Source: CAYPHJ01 sp964410485 (lineage in GTDB: Bacteria > Desulfobacterota > Binatia > UBA9968). Taken from it: a stretch of DNA of 64,000 nt. The position numbers and the translations under genes are program-made. The notes below the pieces were generated by a model. It searched no databases and was not told the DNA's origin. It saw only the letters and a program-made list of their open reading frames with translations. Location of the stretch: contig CAYPHJ010000002.1 of assembly GCA_964410485.1 (NCBI GenBank), positions 1 to 64,000 on the forward strand, in the 5' to 3' direction. This document shows positions 33,570 through 41,667 of this stretch, piece after piece; the stretch's first letter is position 1; every line of letters begins with the position of its first letter.

Positions 33570-34471
33570 GCGTGCTGGTTGTCGGTACCGTTGCCTTCGA
33601 TTCCATCGAGACCCCGTTCGGCTCCGCGGAGCGGATCCTCGGGGGCTCCGCATCTTACTTTGCGTTGGCTGCAAGTTTCTTCACAAACGTGCGTCTCGTC
33701 GGTGTCGTAGGGCAGGATTTTCCTGGAGAGCACTTGGAGCTTTTTACGCAGCGGAGCATCGATCTGGAGGGCCTCCAAAGAGACAAGGGCGAAACGTTTC
33801 ATTGGCGCGGCCGTTACCACGAAGACATCAATGTGCGCGACACCCTGGAATTGCACCTGAACGTCGTAGAAGGATTTGTGCCGCGTTTGCCCGAGCGTTA
33901 TCGCGATGCCGAATACGTCTTTCTGGGCAACATCGATCCATGTATACAGATTGAAGTTTTGGAACAGCTGCGGCGGGTGAAGCTGGTCGCGTGCGATACC
34001 ATGGATCATTGGATTCGTGAGAGCCTCGAGCACCTCAAAAACGTCCTGCAACGCGTCGAGGTCCTGGTTATCAATGACTCGGAGGCGCGCCTACTAAGCG
34101 GCTATAACAATATCGTTCGGGCGGCGCGCGCGATCTTGAAAATGGGCCCGCGCGTGGTCTTAATCAAGCGCGGCGAGTATGGAGTGTTGCAGTTCACCGA
34201 TTCATCGGTCTTTGCGACTCCCGCCTATCCGTTGGAGGAGGTATTCGACCCCACGGGGGCCGGAGACTCATTCGCCGGGGGCTTTCTTGGCCAGCTGGCG
34301 CGGACGGAGGATGAGAGCCAACGAGGCTTTCGCCGGGCTATTGTCTACGGTTCGGTGGTCGCGTCGTTTACAGTCGAGGATTTTGGCGTGAAGCGTTTGG
34401 CGACAACCTCTCTGGCCGATATCGAGGACCGCTACCAGCGCTTCGTACGATTGACGGACTTTCAGACGTGA
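33566..34471 (+). CDS. PfkB-family carbohydrate/nucleoside kinase
   Basis: 301 residues of the ribokinase fold. GGSASYFALAASFF near residue 26 is the substrate-site block, VINDSEARLL the middle block, and DPTGAGDSFAGGF near residue 232 the anion hole with catalytic Asp. Its coupling to mtnP suggests a nucleoside or a methylthioribose-derived sugar as substrate; similar mtnP-linked PfkB kinases are annotated only generally, so the substrate is open. ATGA overlap with mtnP. Confidence 0.87.
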   Translation: MSVLVVGTVAFDSIETPFGSAERILGGSASYFALAASFFTNVRLVGVVGQDFPGEHLELFTQRSIDLEGLQRDKGETFHWRGRYHEDINVRDTLELHLNVVEGFVPRLPERYRDAEYVFLGNIDPCIQIEVLEQLRRVKLVACDTMDHWIRESLEHLKNVLQRVEVLVINDSEARLLSGYNNIVRAARAILKMGPRVVLIKRGEYGVLQFTDSSVFATPAYPLEEVFDPTGAGDSFAGGFLGQLARTEDESQRGFRRAIVYGSVVASFTVEDFGVKRLATTSLADIEDRYQRFVRLTDFQT

Positions 34472-34542
34472 CCCTCTAGCAATGCTGGCACGAACCTGCC
34501 TCGAACGCATGGGCTTATGCTCGCTCGTAGAGAATGAAACCT

Positions 34543-34575
34543 GCCCTCACCCTCGCCCTCTCCCGGAGGGAGAGC
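34543..34575. repeat. CCCTCACCC...GGGAGAG palindrome, relative of the rlmN insert
   Basis: CCCTCACCCTCGCCCTCTCC at about 34544 followed by CGGAGGGAGAG resembles the first arm of the rlmN element. It lies in the 387-bp spacer 34472-34858, which otherwise contains the hairpin at 34707-34730 and no recognisable gene. Confidence 0.7.
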
Positions 34576-34706
34576 GAATCGCGGAACAAGCAAACCTTTC
34601 ATGCAAGCCGGCCGTCCTTGGCGATTTCAACCAATCGGATGGTTTTCTTATCCTCGCCCTTTGGCAGGGAGGAACGCGTGAACAACCTCGTTCCGGCTAC
34701 CATGTA

Positions 34707-34730
34707 GGGGCAGACCTGTGTGTCTGCCCC
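34707..34730. repeat. GGGGCAGAC...GTCTGCCCC hairpin repeat
   Basis: GGGGCAGAC and GTCTGCCCC form a nine-base-pair stem around CTGTGT. The unit GTAGGGGCAGACCTGTGTGT resembles a repeat common in many bacterial intergenic regions. There is no T-run after it, so it is not a clear terminator. Confidence 0.7.
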
Positions 34731-34858
34731 AAGCGACAACGCAGGGCCGGCCGCACACATTCCCGATACCGAATCCCGTTCGTGAGGGTAAATCTTCCAA
34801 AAGCGCGGGAGTGGCGCGTGTTAGTAGTCAGAGAAGCTCTAGCTGAAGGAGAAGGGGC

Positions 34859-36163
34859 ATGAAGATCGCGGTTGTTGGGACGGGCTATGTAGGTCTGGTG
34901 GCGGGTACCTGTTTTGCTGAGACCGGCAATGACGTTATCTGTGTCGATATCGATGAACAAAAAATCTCGACGCTGCAACAGGGAAAAGTTCCTATTTACG
35001 AACCCGGGTTGGAAGAAATGGTCCGGCGCAATCTTGAAGAGCAGCGGTTGTCTTTTACCATGGACCTGGATGTTGCGGTGAAACAATCCACTGTCATCTT
35101 CATCGCAGTGGGAACGCCGCAGGGGCCCAATGGTGTTGCTAACCTGGAATTCGTTCGTTCGACGGCTAAACAGATCGCCAGAGCGATGGATGGCTACAGG
35201 ATTATCGTGACGAAAAGCACCGTTCCGGTAGGCACAGCCGATCGGATTACCGGCTGGGTCGCGGAAGAAACTCCGCATGCTTTCGCAGTGATTTCCAATC
35301 CGGAATTTCTCAAGGAAGGGGCGGCGGTGGAGGACTTCATGAAGCCCGACCGCGTTGTTCTAGGCGGGAACAACGCCGAGGCTTTGGAGGCCCTCAAAGA
35401 GCTATACGAACCGTTTGTGCGTACCGGCAATCCCATTCTCGTGATGGATAGCCGTAGCGCCGAGATGAGCAAGTATGCGGCCAACGCCATGCTCGCCACC
35501 AAGATTTCTTTCATCAACGAAGTGGCGCGCCTGTGCGAGACCGTAGGCGCCGACGTCGCGGAGGTTCGCCGCGCCATTGGTCTGGACCGGCGCGTGGGTC
35601 CCCACTTCATTTTTCCGGGACTGGGCTATGGCGGTTCCTGTTTTCCTAAGGATATACGGGCGATGATCAGCATGGGCGGCAATCATTCCGAGATGATCCT
35701 GCTCAAGTCGGTAGAGAAAGTAAACGAGCGGCAAAAAATCTTCATGGTCGAGAAAGTTATGCGGCATTTTGGCCGGAAGCTGTCCGGTCTGACCTTCGCT
35801 GTCTGGGGGCTGGCGTTCAAGCCTCGCACCGACGACATGAGAGATGCCCCCTCCATTACCGTTATAGAGGCTCTCCTGGCTGCGGAGGCGCGCATTCAGG
35901 CTTACGATCCCGAAGCCATGGAAGAGGCAAGGAAGATCTTTGGCGATCGCATCGATTATGCCAAGCGGAACTACGACGCGCTGCCCGGGGCGGATGGTTT
36001 GTTGGTTCTCACTGAATGGAACGAGTTTCGCCGTCCCGATTTCCCGCGCATCAAGGAGTTGCTCAAGCAAGCGGTGGTCTTCGATGGACGCAATATCTAC
36101 GATGCGGCGGAATTGAGGAAGCTTGGTTTTAAATACTACTCGATTGGGCGGCGCGATGGCTAA
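34859..36163 (+). CDS. ugd: UDP-glucose 6-dehydrogenase
   Basis: 434 residues. The Rossmann start is VVGTGYVGLVAGTCFAETG, followed by FIAVGTPQG, TVPVGTADRI and NPEFLKEGAAVEDFMKPDR. The catalytic cysteine is in GLGYGGSCFPKD near residue 260, and the C-terminal domain has WGLAFKPRTDDMRDAP. It oxidises UDP-glucose to UDP-glucuronate. The 8-bp overlap with the next gene, a UDP-glucuronate decarboxylase, defines a UDP-xylose route. Confidence 0.97.
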   Translation: MKIAVVGTGYVGLVAGTCFAETGNDVICVDIDEQKISTLQQGKVPIYEPGLEEMVRRNLEEQRLSFTMDLDVAVKQSTVIFIAVGTPQGPNGVANLEFVRSTAKQIARAMDGYRIIVTKSTVPVGTADRITGWVAEETPHAFAVISNPEFLKEGAAVEDFMKPDRVVLGGNNAEALEALKELYEPFVRTGNPILVMDSRSAEMSKYAANAMLATKISFINEVARLCETVGADVAEVRRAIGLDRRVGPHFIFPGLGYGGSCFPKDIRAMISMGGNHSEMILLKSVEKVNERQKIFMVEKVMRHFGRKLSGLTFAVWGLAFKPRTDDMRDAPSITVIEALLAAEARIQAYDPEAMEEARKIFGDRIDYAKRNYDALPGADGLLVLTEWNEFRRPDFPRIKELLKQAVVFDGRNIYDAAELRKLGFKYYSIGRRDG

Positions 36164-37103
36164 ATACCTGATTACCGGTGGTGCGGGCTTTATCGGCTCT
36201 CATCTGTGCGAGCATTTTCTCAAACAGGGCCATGACGTTATCTGTATGGACAATTACTCGACCGGCGCCCAGGAAAACATCGCCGGTTTCGCCGCGCATC
36301 CGAGATTCAGCTTCGTAAACCATAACGTCAGCACGTTTATTGATGTGCCCGGTCCGGTAGACTGCGTGCTCCATTTTGCGTCGCCGGCAAGTCCGGTGGA
36401 TTACCTGGATCTGCCCATTCCTACGCTCAAGGTTGGCTCCCTCGGCACTCACAACGCGCTGGGACTGGCAAAGGCCAAACGGGCGGTGTTTCTCCTTGCC
36501 TCGACGTCCGAGGTGTACGGTGATCCCCTGGTGCGCCCACAAAACGAAGAGTACTGGGGCAATGTCAACCCGGTGGGGCCTCGTGGGGTGTACGACGAAG
36601 CCAAACGTTTTGCCGAAGCTATAACCATGGCCTATCATCGTTATCATGGTTTGGACACTCGTATCGTTAGAATTTTCAACACATACGGTCCGCGCATGCG
36701 AATGCGCGATGGCCGTGTCGTACCCAATTTCATCATTCAGGCGTTGAAAGGGGATCCGCTAACCGTCTATGGCAAAGGTGAGCAGACCCGCAGCTTTCAA
36801 TATATCGACGACCTCGTGGCGGGCATTGATCTGTTGCTGCGTTCGACGGAGCACTTGCCGGTCAACATCGGCAACCCGCAGGAGATGACCGTCCTTCAGT
36901 TTGCCAAAAAGATACTGGAATTGACCGGCTCCAACAGCGCCATCGTGTACAAGCCGCTGCCTCAGGACGATCCGCAGGTGCGGCAACCCGATATTTCCAA
37001 GGCCCGAAGAATCCTTGGATGGGAACCCAAGGTGTCTCTCGATGAAGGGTTGGTGAAAACCGTTGAATACTTTCGCCGGCACTTGAAGGAGCAGCAAACG
37101 TGA
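36156..37103 (+). CDS. UDP-glucuronate decarboxylase (UDP-xylose synthase) family
   Basis: 315 residues of the extended SDR family from the ATG at 36156. GGAGFIGSHLCEHFL binds NAD, TSEVYGDP near residue 120 and the catalytic YDEAK near residue 148 follow, with YWGNVNPVGPRGVYDEAKR matching the UXS signature except GV where most have SC. FNTYGPRMRMRDGRVV and QTRSFQYIDDLV are also UXS-type. It converts UDP-glucuronate made by the overlapping ugd gene to UDP-xylose for surface polysaccharide. Confidence 0.88.
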   Translation: MAKYLITGGAGFIGSHLCEHFLKQGHDVICMDNYSTGAQENIAGFAAHPRFSFVNHNVSTFIDVPGPVDCVLHFASPASPVDYLDLPIPTLKVGSLGTHNALGLAKAKRAVFLLASTSEVYGDPLVRPQNEEYWGNVNPVGPRGVYDEAKRFAEAITMAYHRYHGLDTRIVRIFNTYGPRMRMRDGRVVPNFIIQALKGDPLTVYGKGEQTRSFQYIDDLVAGIDLLLRSTEHLPVNIGNPQEMTVLQFAKKILELTGSNSAIVYKPLPQDDPQVRQPDISKARRILGWEPKVSLDEGLVKTVEYFRRHLKEQQT

Positions 37104-38026
37104 GAATAGTCGTCACGGGCGGCGCGGGTTTTATCGCATCCCATGTAGTCGACGCGTACCTGGAGCAGGGTCACGATGTCACGATCATCGATGACTTTTC
37201 CACCGGGCAGCAGGCCAATATCAATCCTCAGGCCACAATCCACCGTTTGGATATCTCGGACCCGCTGGCGGCCAAATTGATTGCAGAGGTCAAGCCGGAT
37301 GTGCTGAATCACCACGCGGCGCAAATGGACGTGCGGCGCTCGGTTGCCGATCCGGCCTTCGACGCCCGGGTCAACATCATTGGTTTTGTTAATCTGCTTG
37401 AAGCATGTAAAGATACCGGCATAAAAAAAGTTATTTTTTCTTCGTCCGGGGGGGCGATTTACGGCGACGAACAGCCCATACCGGCCAGCGAAGAGCACGC
37501 GACTCTACCACTAAGTCCGTATGGCGTGAGTAAGTTGAGCGGCGAATTTTATCTAACCTATTACCACCTGGTGTTCGGACTGCCATACGTGGCGCTGCGC
37601 TATGCCAATGTTTACGGGCCGCGCCAGTCAAACCACGGCGAAGCCGGTGTCGTCGCCATTTTTATCTCTAGATTTCTTGCCGGGCAAAAGCCGGTGATCA
37701 ACGGCGATGGCAAGCAGACCCGAGATTATGTATTTGTCGGCGACGTTGTGAAAGCCAACCTTGCGGCCCTCGAAACGTCTTACAGTGGTGCCGTAAACAT
37801 TGGGACCGCCAAGGAGACGGATGTGGTGACCCTGTGCCGGTTGTTGCGCGAAGCTCTGGAGTCCAGCATTGAGCCGGTTCACGGGCCGGCCAAAACCGGC
37901 GAGCAGCGGCGCAGCTGCCTCGAGATTTCCCGCGCGGCCAAGGTTCTGGGCTGGCATCCGCGGACCGAGTTGAAAGACGGATTGGCGCAAACCGTGGCTT
38001 TTTGCCGCACGACGCAGGTTTCATGA
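37100..38026 (+). CDS. NAD-dependent nucleotide-sugar epimerase (UDP-glucose 4-epimerase-like)
   Basis: 308 residues, extended SDR. VTGGAGFIASHVVDAYL, SSSGGAIYGDE and the catalytic YGVSKLSGE near residue 138 are visible, followed by LRYANVYGPRQ and KQTRDYVFVGDV. The GalE-like sequence suggests C4 epimerisation of a UDP-sugar, possibly UDP-xylose or UDP-glucuronate given its neighbours; which one is unresolved. It overlaps the decarboxylase gene by 4 bp and lepA by 4 bp. Confidence 0.87.
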   Translation: MRIVVTGGAGFIASHVVDAYLEQGHDVTIIDDFSTGQQANINPQATIHRLDISDPLAAKLIAEVKPDVLNHHAAQMDVRRSVADPAFDARVNIIGFVNLLEACKDTGIKKVIFSSSGGAIYGDEQPIPASEEHATLPLSPYGVSKLSGEFYLTYYHLVFGLPYVALRYANVYGPRQSNHGEAGVVAIFISRFLAGQKPVINGDGKQTRDYVFVGDVVKANLAALETSYSGAVNIGTAKETDVVTLCRLLREALESSIEPVHGPAKTGEQRRSCLEISRAAKVLGWHPRTELKDGLAQTVAFCRTTQVS

Positions 38027-39816
38027 ATTTGGAGCACATTAGAAATTTTTCGATCATCGCCCACATCGACCACGGCAAGTCGACCCTTGCCGATCGCCTG
38101 TTGGAATTTACCGGCGCAGTTAGCCAGCGCGAGAAAACCGATCAGATCCTTGACAGTATGGAGCTGGAGCGCGAGCGCGGCATCACCATCAAAGCGAGCC
38201 CTGTCTGCTTGCGCTATCGCGCCAAAGATGGCCAGGAGTACAAGCTAAATTTGATTGATACGCCGGGCCACGTCGATTTCACGTACGAGGTGTCGCGCAG
38301 TCTGGCCGCTTGTGAGGGAGCTTTGCTGGTGGTGGATGCAGCCCAGGGGGTTGAGGCGCAAACGGTGGCAAATGTTCATATGGCGCTGGATCACGATCTG
38401 GAGATTCTCCCGGTGATCAACAAGATTGATCTCCCCAGCGCGGAACCAGAGCGCGTGCAAAAGGAAATCGAGGACGTCATCGGTCTCGATGCGTCCAACG
38501 CGATTCTCGCCAGCGCCAAAGAAGGGATCGGGACGGAGCAGATCCTGGAGGGAATTGTGCGCCACCTTCCCCCGCCCAGAGGAGACCCCGAGGGACGCTT
38601 GCGGGCGTTGATTATCGATAGTTGGTTCGATCCGTACCACGGCGCGGTGGTCATGCTGCGTCTATTCGACGGCATGCTGCGCAAGGGCGCGCGCATTCGC
38701 ATGGTGTCGAGCGGCCGGAGCTTCGAGGTGACGCGCCTTGGAATATTTGCGCCCGGACCTGTCGAAGTTGCTGAGATGCGTGCAGGCGAAGTCGGTTTTC
38801 TGATGGCGGGCATCAAGGAGGTTACGGAGACTCGAATAGGGGATACCATCACTGCTGAAGACGACCCCGCGAGCGAGCCGTTGCCGGGTTTCAAGCCCAT
38901 GAAGCCGATGGTTTTCAGTGGTCTTTACCCCACAGACGCCGGACAGTACCAGGCTCTGCGCGAGGCGCTGGACAAGCTGCGACTCAACGATTCCTCGTTT
39001 ACCTTTGAGCCGGAGACCTCCCAGGCCCTCGGTTTTGGTTTCCGTTGCGGGTTTTTAGGGTTGCTCCATATGGATATCGTGCGCGAGCGACTCGAACGCG
39101 AGTTTGCCCTGACCCTGATCACCACGGCCGCGACGGTTGTCTATCAAGTGGCCACCGTCAAGGGAGAAACGCTATACATTGACAATCCCGTGAAGCTCCC
39201 GCCAGAATCGGAGATCGAGCGCATCGAAGAACCGGCCATTTTGGCCACTGTCCATGTGCCGCAGGAGTTTCTCGGCGCCGTACTCGGCTTGTGTGAGGAA
39301 AAGCGTGGTACGCAAAAGGAAATTCGTTATCTAGGCCCGAAAAGGGTGATGCTCATGTACGAGCTGCCGCTCAACGAGATCGTTGTTGATTTTTATGACC
39401 GGCTGAAGTCGGTCAGTCGCGGCTATGCCTCTATGGATTACGAGATCGCGGGCTACCGGCCGGCAGATTTGGTCAAATTGGATGTCCGGATCAATGGTGA
39501 TATTGTGGATGCGATGTCTATGATCGTGCACCGTGACAAAGCCTACTATCGCGGCCGCGATCTGGTGCAGCGGATGCGCGAGTTGATTCCTCGACAGCTA
39601 TTCGAAGTCGTTATTCAAGCCGCCATCGGAAGCCGAGTGATTGCGCGGGAGTCGGTCAAGCCGCTGCGCAAGAACGTGACGGCAAAATGCTATGGCGGCG
39701 ACATCACGCGCAAGCGCAAGCTGTTGGAGAAACAAAAAGAAGGCAAAAAAAGAATGAAACAAGTCGGCAGAGTCGAGATTCCTCAGGAGGCCTTTCTCGC
39801 GGCCTTGAAAGTCTAA
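38023..39816 (+). CDS. lepA: Elongation factor 4 (back-translocating GTPase LepA)
   Basis: 597 residues from the ATG at 38023, coupled by ATGA to the epimerase gene. The G motifs are AHIDHGKST, DTPGHVDF and NKIDLPSAEP. The LepA C-terminal domain is recognisable by YGGDITRKRKLLEKQKEGKKRMK. It binds the ribosome and remodels translocation complexes. lepA followed by lepB is a common order. Confidence 0.98.
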   Translation: MNLEHIRNFSIIAHIDHGKSTLADRLLEFTGAVSQREKTDQILDSMELERERGITIKASPVCLRYRAKDGQEYKLNLIDTPGHVDFTYEVSRSLAACEGALLVVDAAQGVEAQTVANVHMALDHDLEILPVINKIDLPSAEPERVQKEIEDVIGLDASNAILASAKEGIGTEQILEGIVRHLPPPRGDPEGRLRALIIDSWFDPYHGAVVMLRLFDGMLRKGARIRMVSSGRSFEVTRLGIFAPGPVEVAEMRAGEVGFLMAGIKEVTETRIGDTITAEDDPASEPLPGFKPMKPMVFSGLYPTDAGQYQALREALDKLRLNDSSFTFEPETSQALGFGFRCGFLGLLHMDIVRERLEREFALTLITTAATVVYQVATVKGETLYIDNPVKLPPESEIERIEEPAILATVHVPQEFLGAVLGLCEEKRGTQKEIRYLGPKRVMLMYELPLNEIVVDFYDRLKSVSRGYASMDYEIAGYRPADLVKLDVRINGDIVDAMSMIVHRDKAYYRGRDLVQRMRELIPRQLFEVVIQAAIGSRVIARESVKPLRKNVTAKCYGGDITRKRKLLEKQKEGKKRMKQVGRVEIPQEAFLAALKV

Positions 39817-39826
39817 CGGAGAGTTC

Positions 39827-40495
39827 ATGTCGTTGCACAAAAGCGGGAAGCTCAAAGAACAAGCCGCGGCCGAAGGTCGATCTGCCATTAAGACCAAGTC
39901 AACATTCCGGGAATACGTTGAAGCCATCGGCATGGCGCTGCTGTTGGCTTTGTTCATTCGCACTTTTATCGTTCAAGCCTTCAAGATTCCCTCCGGGTCC
40001 ATGATTCCGACGCTGCAAATCGGCGACCATATTCTGGTCAATAAGCTGTCCTACGGTATCCGCGTTCCTTTCTGGGAGAACTATCTCGTCAATTATGGAC
40101 AGATTCAGCGCGGGGACGTCGTCGTGTTCGTGTTCCCGGAAGATCGCTCGAAGGACTTTATTAAACGGGTGATAGGGGTGCCGGGTGACACCGTGGAGGT
40201 TCGCGGGAAAAAAGTTTTTATCAACGGCAAGGAAGTCGACGATCCCCACGCTCACTTCGAAGGTGACGATCCCCAGTTCATGGCCCTGCACACGCGTGAC
40301 GATTACGGTCCAAAAATCGTCCCTCCCCACCAGTTGTTCGTCCTTGGAGACAATCGCGATAAGAGTTATGACAGCCGCTTTTGGGGATTCGTCGATCTGA
40401 AGGATGTGAGGGGCAAAGCGTTTTTGATCTACTGGTCGTGGGATGGCACCGATCGCTGGGTGCGCTGGGAGCGGCTGGGCAGTCTGATTTATTAG
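39827..40495 (+). CDS. lepB: Signal peptidase I
   Basis: 222 residues with one N-terminal membrane anchor (AIGMALLLALFIRTFIVQAF, about residues 31-50). The nucleophilic serine is in SGSMIPTL near residue 57 and the general-base lysine in DFIKRVIGVPGD near residue 109. Box E appears as LGDNRDKSYDSRFWGF. It cleaves Sec and Tat signal peptides at the periplasmic face. It begins 10 bp after lepA. Confidence 0.97.
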   Translation: MSLHKSGKLKEQAAAEGRSAIKTKSTFREYVEAIGMALLLALFIRTFIVQAFKIPSGSMIPTLQIGDHILVNKLSYGIRVPFWENYLVNYGQIQRGDVVVFVFPEDRSKDFIKRVIGVPGDTVEVRGKKVFINGKEVDDPHAHFEGDDPQFMALHTRDDYGPKIVPPHQLFVLGDNRDKSYDSRFWGFVDLKDVRGKAFLIYWSWDGTDRWVRWERLGSLIY

Positions 40496-40509
40496 AACCG
40501 TGGTCTTTT

Positions 40510-40556
40510 CTCGTGCTCGGCTCGGACAACACGAGTCACGAACACGGATCACGAAA
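40510..40556. repeat. CACGAGTCACGAACACGGATCACG repeat tract
   Basis: The spacer after lepB contains TCGTGCTCGGCTCGG and the opposing CACGAGTCACGAACACG, a family also present between mdh and sucC. Confidence 0.5.
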
Positions 40557-40576
40557 TTTTCGCGTCGAGATCACCG

Positions 40577-40867
40577 ATGGCTTTTCTAGGAAAAATTGGC
40601 ATTCTCACGCCTTTGGCAGGCTTGATCCTGGTCCTGGTCGTCTTGAACGTGCTGCTGAGCCTCGGCAATCAGTCGCTCCGCCAGGACGTCAATGAACGGC
40701 AGCAGATCGTTACGCAGACATTTCAGGTCGAAGCTTTGAATCGGGAGATCATCGGCGTTTTGGCCGGTATCGCGCTCGAGGAAAAAGATCAACAGCTGCT
40801 GGAGTTGCTGGCAGCTCACGGCATTACGTTTGGCCTGCCGCCGCCGGGGGGAAAAGCGGCAAAATAG
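40577..40867 (+). CDS. Small membrane protein of unknown function
   Basis: 96 residues. One membrane helix (LTPLAGLILVLVVLNVLLSL, about residues 9-29) is followed by a polar, probably helical stretch rich in Gln and Glu (NERQQIVTQTFQVEALNREI) and a Gly/Pro-rich tail. This resembles the architecture of small bitopic proteins but no family is recognised. It is 8 bp upstream of another single-helix protein gene, and the two may form a pair. Confidence 0.65.
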   Translation: MAFLGKIGILTPLAGLILVLVVLNVLLSLGNQSLRQDVNERQQIVTQTFQVEALNREIIGVLAGIALEEKDQQLLELLAAHGITFGLPPPGGKAAK

Positions 40868-40875
40868 ACGTTGTT

Positions 40876-41217
40876 ATGGAAATTGAACCACGGCCCAGTG
40901 AAGAGGTTTCCAATGAGGAGCGTACGGAGCTTTCGCGTGTCGAGAGACCGGCGTCTCGCGTTCCTCAGATTTTGACGATTATAGCTCTGCTGCTGTGGTT
41001 TGGGTTTCAGACTATAGAGCTGGCGGTAGAGCGCAGTCATTTGACCGCCTTTAGACAGACTCTCGAAGGAGCCACACAAGAAGCGCAAAAAATTCAAGCC
41101 CAGTTGCAGGGTCTGATCACCAAAACCGCGGAGCTAGCCGCCAAGGGCCATCCCGGAGCCAAAAAAGCCGCCGCCGAGCTCGAGAAACGCGGCATCCCGA
41201 TCAGGCCCACGCAGTAA
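40876..41217 (+). CDS. Small bitopic membrane protein of unknown function
   Basis: 113 residues: an acidic cytoplasmic-looking N terminus (EIEPRPSEEVSNEERTE), one membrane helix (ILTIIALLLWFGFQTIELA, about residues 32-50) and a helical, Ala/Gln/Lys-rich C-terminal half. No named family. Same topology class as its upstream neighbour, from which it is 8 bp away. Confidence 0.65.
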   Translation: MEIEPRPSEEVSNEERTELSRVERPASRVPQILTIIALLLWFGFQTIELAVERSHLTAFRQTLEGATQEAQKIQAQLQGLITKTAELAAKGHPGAKKAAAELEKRGIPIRPTQ

Positions 41218-41326
41218 GGGCCGGCATATGCTTCGTGGCCGTTGTACCACTATGTTCGAGACTTTTCGCGGCGCGCGTAATCAGTTGTACGTTGTAACGT
41301 CCTGAGTTGGTAAGCAAATACCATTG

Positions 41327-41396
41327 CACCACGAAGGACGTGAAGAATACGAAGTTCGGATAAGGGGTTCGAAAAAACCTTTCTTCCTTCGTGCTC
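41327..41396. repeat. CCACGAAGG palindromic repeat, second copy
   Basis: CACCACGAAGGACGTGAAGA with ATACGAAGTTCGG is one arm and CCTTCGTGCTCCCC the shorter opposing arm. Same family as 30011-30088 and 46220-46306. It sits in the 450-bp spacer before lhr. Confidence 0.8.
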
Positions 41397-41408
41397 CCCT
41401 AAACCCCA

Positions 41409-41511
41409 ACTGTCATTCTGAGGAGCGCTGCGACGAAGAATCTGTCTTTTTCTTCCAGACGGAACAAGAACCATAAAAAGCAGATCCCTCACTTCCGTTC
41501 GGGATGACAGT
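41409..41511. repeat. ACTGTCATTC...GGGATGACAGT palindromic repeat
   Basis: ACTGTCATTCTGAGGAGCGC at 41409 with CGACGAAGAATCTG, and AGATCCCTCACTTCCG with TTCGGGATGACAGT ending at 41511, form a composite palindrome about 100 bp long, a widespread intergenic repeat type. The remainder of the spacer 41218-41667 shows no gene. Confidence 0.75.
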
Positions 41512-41667
41512 CCTGTGGTGGCGGGACAGATCGTGGGCCACTTTCATCGTATGTGGGCGAGCGTAAGATCATGAAACACTCGTGATGAATGATTTCATTG
41601 AGCACATGTGAGAAGGTGCTAACTGCCGCAAGGCCCAGAGGACCTAGAAGAACCAAGAAATCAGCAC

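Noticed and set aside
33350..34051. Minus-strand frame of 233 codons opposite mtnP and the PfkB gene
   Set aside because: Antisense shadow of two well-supported coupled genes.
34482..34862. Plus-strand frame of 126 codons between the PfkB kinase gene and ugd
   Set aside because: It is composed of the palindromic repeats at 34543 and 34707 and overlaps the ugd start; no domain is visible.
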